Positions 57,348-64,000 of a stretch of DNA of 64,000 nucleotides are shown in pieces (the first letter of the stretch is position 1; the number at the start of each line of letters is the position of its first letter). Source of the stretch: Epiperipatus broadwayi (taxonomy: Eukaryota; Onychophora; Udeonychophora; Euonychophora; Peripatidae); assembly GCA_028023455.1 (NCBI GenBank), contig JAQFVV010012422.1, forward strand, positions 10,018,337 through 10,082,336, read 5' to 3'. The notes beneath the pieces are model-generated. The model made no database searches. It was given only the letters and a program-made list of their open reading frames with translations, and was not told where the DNA came from. A program made the position numbers and the translations under genes.

Positions 57348-57762
57348 TACAAAAATGACATATAATCTTAACTCTAAATTAAATTTATGAAAATATTTAA
57401 AATCTCTATCCAGAACACTCTTATCTCCAGACCATGTTTGGGCTTAGGCCCACGTCAGTGGAGAGCTAGAATATTCGGACACTAGACCTAAAATATCAAC
57501 TCAAAAAACCAGCACTTATTTCAAACGTATATTTAAGAAGAAACGTTTGAAATAAGTGCTCGTTTTTGAGTTGATATTTTAGTCTAGTGTCCGATATTCT
57601 AGCTCTCCACTGCGTCATAACCACTTCTGAGATAGAGTGTTCTGATAGAGATTTTAAATATTTCTCATAACCACTGTTAATTTCGACTTGTTAAATTCCT
57701 CTATGTCATTTTTGTAATTACAAGCTCATAAAAGTAATGTCATGTTATATATGACTTGCTTT
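57348..57762. repeat. Palindromic element, family 1 relative
   Basis: The arms 57348-57536 and 57540-57716 are reverse complements (AGAGCTAGAATATTCGGACACTAGA, AAATAAGTGCT, AAACGT at the centre). The flank to 57762 has TCATGTTATATATGACTTG, matching the end of the element at 44.15 kb, and TCAGTG...AGAATATTC matches its arm. The left arm keeps a recognisable hammerhead fold and the right arm has lost it. Confidence 0.82.
57422..57466 (-). ncRNA. Hammerhead-like motif (family 1 relative, core mutated)
   Basis: On the - strand, stem I is TCTCCA (57464-57459) with TGGAGA (57429-57424), six perfect pairs. The core reads CTGACGT (A9 changed), stem II is a four-pair GGGC/GCCC with loop CTAA, the GAAA box reads AAAC (one base lost or changed), and GTC closes the cleavage site. 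The paired regions differ completely from the copies at 43.8 and 44.4 kb while the layout is kept. Confidence 0.5.
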
Positions 57763-60400
57763 ATTAATTATATTAAATTTATAAATTACAATAAATTCAA
57801 ATATGTTTTATGAAAATTTTTAATTGTTGAAAATTATAATTACTGATTCTCATAAAATAAATAGAATTATAACATTTAAAAATGACCATTTTCACTTTTT
57901 ACCCCATTCCTTTGTATTAATGTTTTTTCTTCAGAAATTGCATCTAGCTAATGGTCTTTCTCAGAGTATTTTTATATTTGTTTAGATAACAGTAAAACAA
58001 TTGCAAAGAAAATAATTAGAAATTTGTATTGTACACTATCATTACATCACTGGAATGAACATTAATTTATATTTTCAACAAATTAAATGAAATATAATTC
58101 AAAATCTTTAGTAATTAGTTCTGCAGCTAAAATAATTGATTAATTTGAAAGTTCTTAGGGCATTTCCTGTAGGAGAAGTAAAAAAAAAATCTTACCTTTG
58201 AAAAATGAATGGGTAAAATATTTGTGTTAATAATTCATCAGCAAGACAAACAATTTGTAAAAAATAACCATTGACTTATACATTTTTAGAACTTCAAGAT
58301 AGTTATTGGTATCTTCACTAGTAAATCATATAATTAAATAATAAATTATGGATTAAATACATTACTTTTATAAAACAGCTTCGTTATAAGGTTTTAATTT
58401 CCATAGTGGTTACTCAAGATTATAAAATTATCAAAAAAATTTCTAGTATGTTAGCAGATTTTAGTAAAAAATAAGACCATCTTTTAGAAACTATATATGA
58501 ATAATTTTGATAATTCAATCTTTAAGCAATGGAAAATCAATATAAATGATTTATTTAACTGCTCTGCACTCAATAAATAATCATAGCAACTAAAAGTATA
58601 ATTGAGAAAATGTAAAAATCCTTACGTATTTCTGCTGAAGAAATGTTAGAATTTCCTGAGAAGTTGGATTATTAATGGTAATAGGGTGAGCAAAAAAGTT
58701 CTAATTTGACATTGAGGGTATAGTTAAATTAATTTACTATTCTCTGTTATTTCAGCGATGATAGTGAGTATTGATTGCACATTCAACTAATGGCATGTCA
58801 GAAATTGCTTTATTATGAAATGCTTAGCTATAAATATTCTATTTAACTATTCTTCAGAGACTGGCATTTAAAACAAGATTACTAGAATATCCAAAATATG
58901 AAAAATTTAGAACGCAATGTAATGAATCGGAGACAAAATTCAAATTGTTGAAATTTTAAAAGATTACATTTATTGATTTGTATTTAAGAAATTTAAAAAA
59001 AAATCAAGAGTTTATTGAGTATTTAATTGAGAATGTTTTTGTGACTTTTTTTATCATGAAGTTTTATATGAGATTTATTTTTAATATGCTAAGGTTACTC
59101 CAGAACTATTTTTTCTTCAATTTTTATTTGAATGATATTCTTTACTTCCAATGCAATTCATAGTCTTGCTAATAATACTGTGTATTTTCAAATTTTGTTC
59201 TTCATTTAAGAGGGATAAGAAACAATGTTACACTTACCAATAGAGAAATATGACTAAACATCATACAGAATAGCGTTATAAATTGGGACATAATAGAAAG
59301 GTGACAAGTAAATAGAATGAATTGGATATTAACTAAAGTTTATACCTCAAAAATCTTTTAATCACTATAAGTAATTTAAAAACAAATTAGTTATCAGATT
59401 AATAATGTGGTTAATCAAATTAGAGTAGATTAGCATTTTTTTCTGTGATTGTTATACTAATTTTTCCATTGCTAATGAAGTTAACTTTCTGGGTAAGAGA
59501 AAAAGTATGAAAGAATTGTAATGAAACTCTTTTCTTGGAATACAAGGAAACAACAGATAGAAAGTGATTTTACTGAATCCATATTTACTAGATTTTAAAT
59601 AATCGTGAATATAAATAATTGACTATAATGCCTGTCTGATTTTAAATAAACTCAGTAGATAGAGTTTCAGTGATCTGATTCTTATATTATTCCTATTAAT
59701 ATTTTTTTTAATTAATATTATCCCTAGTTTTGCATTTCTGCTTCTATATATATATGAGCTGTGAACACCACCCAAACATTTCAAATATTAACCTTTTTCT
59801 TGTTCAGCTAAAAACTTCTCTGGCCTCTTTTTCATTAAATATTGACATCATAAAGTTGCTCAATGCAAAAATGCTAAATTTAGTTAATTTGATTCTTCAA
59901 AAATTTATTTATATCTTTTTAAAAAAGTAACAATAAACATAACTTTATTATTTCAAGTATCAACTAAAAATGTATTTGAATGAAATATTTTGCCATGACT
60001 CTTATTCATTATCTTAATATTGAATTCTTTTCTTATAATTGGAATATAATACCCTATCTTAATATTGTTCCAATAGATATACTCTTCTGATAACTCTTTC
60101 AAGCAGAACAGATCCCAGAATTATAATTAATCATGCATAAAAAGATTTTACATCATAGACATTAGCAGTGGTAATATTGTAAATAAGTATAGTCAAAATT
60201 CAAATTCATTTTCTTTAATATTTTTCACTTTATCATTCTGTTGTTGATCTCTATCTACTGTCATTACCACAGTCACTGTTTTTCTGAATTTGCTTCATTA
60301 GTCTTTTCTGCTGCATACACTTTAGTCTGCTCGATTTTCTACATGTTATTATACTGTTTACTTGTATGCATAGTAAATGTTCCAATTTTTCTTATTTTCC
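57763..60400. other. Unassigned A+T-rich DNA
   Basis: No element or exon recognised. Short open frames at 58978-59163 and 59730-59930 are of low complexity. Confidence 0.5.
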
Positions 60401-60407
60401 TTTGATT

Positions 60408-60925
60408 TTCTTTTTTTTTTTTTTTTTTACTTTCCATTACTATGGTTAAAAGAATTCATCATTTAATCTTCTGTATATAATATCCAGTCTTTCAAAAATA
60501 TATATCTATATATGGTATTTGGTAATACATCATCTAATTTCCCATACCGCTCTATGGCACTATTGCTAGTGAAAAATAATTAGATATAACGTTACCGGGC
60601 TGTTTTGAAATTTGTTTGATTTATGTTTTTCTCAATTTTTGGATTCGTTTGATTTTTATGAATTTTTTTTTTTTCGGTTGTTGTTGTTGCTTTTTTTTTT
60701 TTTTTGTAACTGGTTTGATGTATATTTCTTAAACATAAAATAATGGGTTTTTTTTTATATTTTGATTTTTTTTTTTTAATATTCTGTCTTTTTTTTTTTT
60801 TTTTTAATTTAAAAAACACATTTCTTTTTGTTTCCGGTCTTTTTTTTATTTTTTTTTAAAAGAAACTTTTTGTTTATTTTGTTGTTGTTGTTGTTCCAAG
60901 TCTTTTTTAAAAATATTGTTTTTGA
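60408..60925. repeat. Poly-T-rich low-complexity tract
   Basis: At least eight T runs of 8-17 bases in about 500 bases, with TTGTTGTTGTTG units near 60680 and 60885. The open frames here, including the lysine-rich - strand one, are products of base composition. Confidence 0.85.
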
Positions 60926-61480
60926 AGAAACTTTTTGTTCTTTTTTATCGAGAAACAACAAGGCTTTCTCGACAGACCTCTCTAAGACCTGTCATCATAT
61001 TCCTTACGGTGTTTTGACACCTTTCCAACTCAGCTGTAATACACTTCACTGTAAGCTGATCCTGGCTTCAATAAGAATAAATTAGCCACACCACTTGCGA
61101 AAAAGCGATTCCCAGACAACCCTCAAAGCCCATTCCATGAGTGAGTGAATGGAACCCCTTCGTCGACATTGACATGATTGACATTCCATTTCAAATGTTT
61201 GACAATGCCTTAATTTCATTCAACTACCACAAAGAGAGTTTTTCTGGGTGGATAAAATATTTTTCTTTTTTGGGGGGCTTGAAGGAAGTCCACTGCATCT
61301 GTAGCAGGGAAATCTCAAAACTACAACACTGAATGATCATCTGCCATTGAACTGTTTTGATCTCGGAAAGTGCACGACTTGATTGTGAACTTTGCCGAAT
61401 CGTGATTTATACTCTTCATTTCATGAATTCTGACCCCTGACAATGAAAGTAGGGCCATTTGACAATTCACTACAATTTTT
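60926..61480. other. Unrecognised balanced-composition island
   Basis: This stretch has near-normal base composition with CG dinucleotides (TTCGTCGAC, CTTGCG, GCGATTC), unlike its surroundings. A + strand frame from a GTG at 61141 to 61332 encodes 63 residues (SEWNPFVDIDMIDIPFQMF...), and another runs at 60828-61085. Neither is recognised. AG and GT sites exist but no exon can be argued. It may be an untranslated first exon, a conserved regulatory block, or part of a foreign or repeated element. I see no firm evidence for any of these. Confidence 0.35.
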
Positions 61481-61994
61481 ACTAACTCATATCAATTACA
61501 ATACATTTAAGCCAAAAAAAAATCCATTCTAATATACTTTTCGTCATTACAACTACGGAAACCATATAATACACTGTCCAATAGTCAAAAGTAATGTCTA
61601 TAGAAAGTGTCACATACTCATCACTAATAATTTTCAACATGCTAGAGATGTTGGGTTAAGCGTGCACTTCAACATCTTAGTGTTTGAACAGTTTACAGGC
61701 CATAAGATTTATGAATGGCCTTGTAAACAGCATATTTATGTGCTTTAGCGTAGAAACAGTGCCATCGGGCAGTGTGGATCAATAGATGCTATATTACCCT
61801 ATATATTTATGTAAATTCCATTTATTTATTTTTTAATATTTTTTTCTTGAATGTTAAGTGTGTGCTTTTAAAAATTGCTTTCAATAAAAAAAAAATAAAC
61901 TAAGAAAAATCATAAATTCTGATTGGGTTCACTTTAATATGCAAATGATACATATGTCTCATTGACAAACATAGTTCTGTTGATTGCACTACCA

Positions 61995-61997
<3 letters not shown>
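61481..61997. other. Unassigned DNA
   Basis: Intermediate composition to about 61790, then A+T-rich. It contains TTTACAGGCCATAAGATTTATGAATGGCCTTGTAAAC near 61690-61730, an imperfect short hairpin. Nothing else is recognised. Confidence 0.45.
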
Positions 61998-62034
<37 letters not shown>

Positions 62035-63420
62035 ACCCTTACTTCTCGATATATAATATAATTTGAAATACGACTAGCTCAATTAAATCATAATGCTTAA
62101 TTAAAATTTGCATATCTACCTTTAATTTACTTTTATACTATCATATTCTAATTAAATTTATTATCAATTATCAAAGTCAATATATTTCTATAGTATGTAC
62201 TAATTAAATAAGTATTTAACTAAAATCATGAGACTGTGAAGTAAAGTTACAAAGTAATAAGTAGATTTACATTAAGTCAATATCTTCCAAGCATTGTCTC
62301 AATGGCATAAGAATACTTCACCTCCTTATTAACTTACTACTACCTTACAGCATTCTTATGCTTTTAATAAAATAAATTATCTTTAATAATAATAAAATAA
62401 ATAAATCTTAACTTTTAATTTTAAAATATAATTAAATAATCTCTTCTTCTAATTATCTTAAAGTAATGATAACTCATTAAATAGTATGATATGGGTTTTA
62501 TATCAAACTTAAATACACCTAACTTATACTAATAATAATAATATCAATACTAATCCTAGGATATAACTTATCTTATTATTTTTATATCATCAATCATTAA
62601 ATAAATAATAATCATTTATATCTTTATTTCATATATCTTAATTTTGAATAGACAAAATCTACAATTTATTATCTGGCAAAAATAATATTGTACCCTTATA
62701 TATATAATTACTTATGACCATGTAATATGATGATAATATAAGGTCAATATTTTTATGCACAGATTAATAAATTTAAGATTTGATCTATTCCAAATTAAGA
62801 TACTATATGAAGATAAAAGATATACACATATTATTTATTTATTTATGATTATGATATAACAAAATAAATAAGATAAGTTATACCCTAGGATTAGTATTGA
62901 GTATTATTATTATTAGTATAAGTTAGGTATATTTAAGTTTGATATAAAATCCCATATCATACTTATTTACATGAGTTATCATTACTTTAAAATAATTAGA
63001 AGAACCTGAGATTATTTAATTATATTTTAAAAATTAAAAGTTAAGATTTATTTATTTTATTATTATTAAAGATAATTTATTTTATTAAAAAGCCATAAGA
63101 ATGCTGTAGAGGTAGTAGTAAGTTAATAAGGAGGTGACAGTATTCTTATGCATTGAGACAATGTCTTGGAAGATATTGACTCAATGTAAATCTACTTATT
63201 ACTTTGTAACTTACTTCACAGTCTCTGATTTTAGTTAAATACTTATTTAATTAGTACATACTATAGAAATATATTATTTGATAATTGATAATAAATTTAA
63301 TTAGAATATATACTATAAAAGTATATTAAAGGTAGATATGCAAATTTTAATTAAGCATTATAATTTAATTGAGCTAGTCGTATTTCAAATTATATTATAC
63401 ATCGAGAAGTAAGGGTACAA
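61998..63420. repeat. (TA)n tract joined to a 1.39-kb palindrome
   Basis: TA repeats (61998-62029) adjoin TTGTACCCTTACTTCTCGAT at about 62031. The exact counterpart ATCGAGAAGTAAGGGTACAA ends at about 63420. Arms of about 640 bases (62031-62672 and 62768-63420) are highly similar reverse complements throughout, for example GAAATACGACTAGCTCAATTA and AAAGGTAGATATGCAAATTTTAATTAAGCATTATAA. The roughly 95-base spacer holds another TTGTACCCTTATATATATAA. No coding frame and no hammerhead core. Confidence 0.92.
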
Positions 63421-64000
63421 AGGTAGTTATTTTGCAATTGCCCATATGTTAGATTACAATTTTATAAACCCATGTTGGAGAAGTTGATTTTGAAGGCCAT
63501 TGATGTTAGATTACTTATCGCCCGATAGATGAAAAGATTTAGTAACTAATTTTAGCTTAGATATTCAATTAGAATTAGGATACATATTTTAGGTAATATA
63601 TGAGTAGTAAATGAGGTATAATTATTTAATATAGTATTAAAGTATATTTAGATTTAGTGTATATTATTAAATATATTTGTATTATAACTATTTATATTGA
63701 TAATGCTGAGTAAAATTAGAATAAAGATCTATTAATATTTATATTTATGTATCTATAATATATTTTGGAAATTTAGACTATATTATTTATTAATAGTAAA
63801 TAATAGAAATTATGGAAATGTGCAAAAATTTTATAATATGACCATATCAATTCTTAAATATTTTAGATGATACTTAATATTATATATTATGTGCAAATTG
63901 CTGTGGATCATAGGTTAAAATAAAGATATGACACAATTTTTTATTTGAAGTTAAATAATTATTTAATAATAAATAGTAGAGTTTTCAAGGATACTATTTT
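63421..64000. other. A+T-rich DNA at the window end
   Basis: No gene or element recognised. Confidence 0.5.

Noticed and set aside
60592-60819. Lysine-rich 75-codon - frame
   Set aside because: A direct translation of poly-T runs; not a protein signature.
1-64000. CRISPR arrays, rRNA, tRNA, bacterial promoters or terminators
   Set aside because: None seen. The tandem repeats present lack uniform spacers, and the gene is spliced and eukaryotic.

Overview
The window is a very A+T-rich (roughly three quarters by eye) stretch of invertebrate animal nuclear DNA. It holds part of one long-intron gene on the + strand, overrun by nested mobile elements. The animal assignment rests on six spliced exons of a laminin-type EGF array, plus RTE-type LINEs, Penelope-like elements (PLEs) with GIY-YIG endonucleases, Ty3/Gypsy elements, a mariner relic and many TA microsatellites. 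I cannot name the phylum. Nothing looks bacterial: there are no operons, rRNA, tRNA or CRISPR.

The gene. Six exons (4727-4861, 6278-6412, 17148-17282, 29830-29964, 32077-32211, 37042-37176) are each exactly 135 bases. Each starts after an AG acceptor in phase 1, ends one base into a codon before a GT donor, and encodes one laminin EGF-like (LE) domain of 45 residues. The series ...FPxCQ-x-CxCNxxGS... matches the LE tandem of laminin alpha-chain short arms (alpha-3/5 type). Both gene ends lie outside the window. Introns run from 1.4 to over 26 kb.

Mobile elements, left to right: a palindrome at 2937-3408; a degenerate antisense Gypsy pol (about 8.38-12.05 kb) split by a tandem repeat and a foldback element; a nearly full-length RTE LINE on the - strand (18.26-21.59 kb) facing a 5'-truncated sister copy on + (22.10-23.69 kb), with a PLE tail between them; a PLE (26.98-29.16 kb) broken by a palindrome with a 14-bp target duplication; a mariner relic (35.4-35.7 kb); a fossil CR1/Jockey-like LINE (40.45-41.11 kb); an antisense Gypsy provirus-like element with two long terminal repeats (43.04-45.78 and 51.23-56.04 kb) around a decayed gag-pol, whose right repeat is split by an inverted PLE dimer (52.94-55.84 kb); and a 1.39-kb palindrome at 62.03-63.42 kb.

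Most unusual signal. At least seven places have the architecture of type I hammerhead ribozymes (stem I, CUGANGA, stem II, GAAA, short self-complementary stem III, cleavage triplet). Three or more sequence families are present. They sit in the arms of palindromic non-autonomous repeats (1.0, 17.9, 29.4, 43.8, 44.4, 57.4 kb) and next to the 3' ends of both PLEs (29.1 and 55.8 kb). In the two PLE-linked motifs the normal C3-G8 core pair reads U3-A8, a paired change. One reading is that PLE machinery moves short ribozyme-bearing passengers and leaves head-to-head copies. This was found by reading only; folding, cleavage and database tests have not been run.
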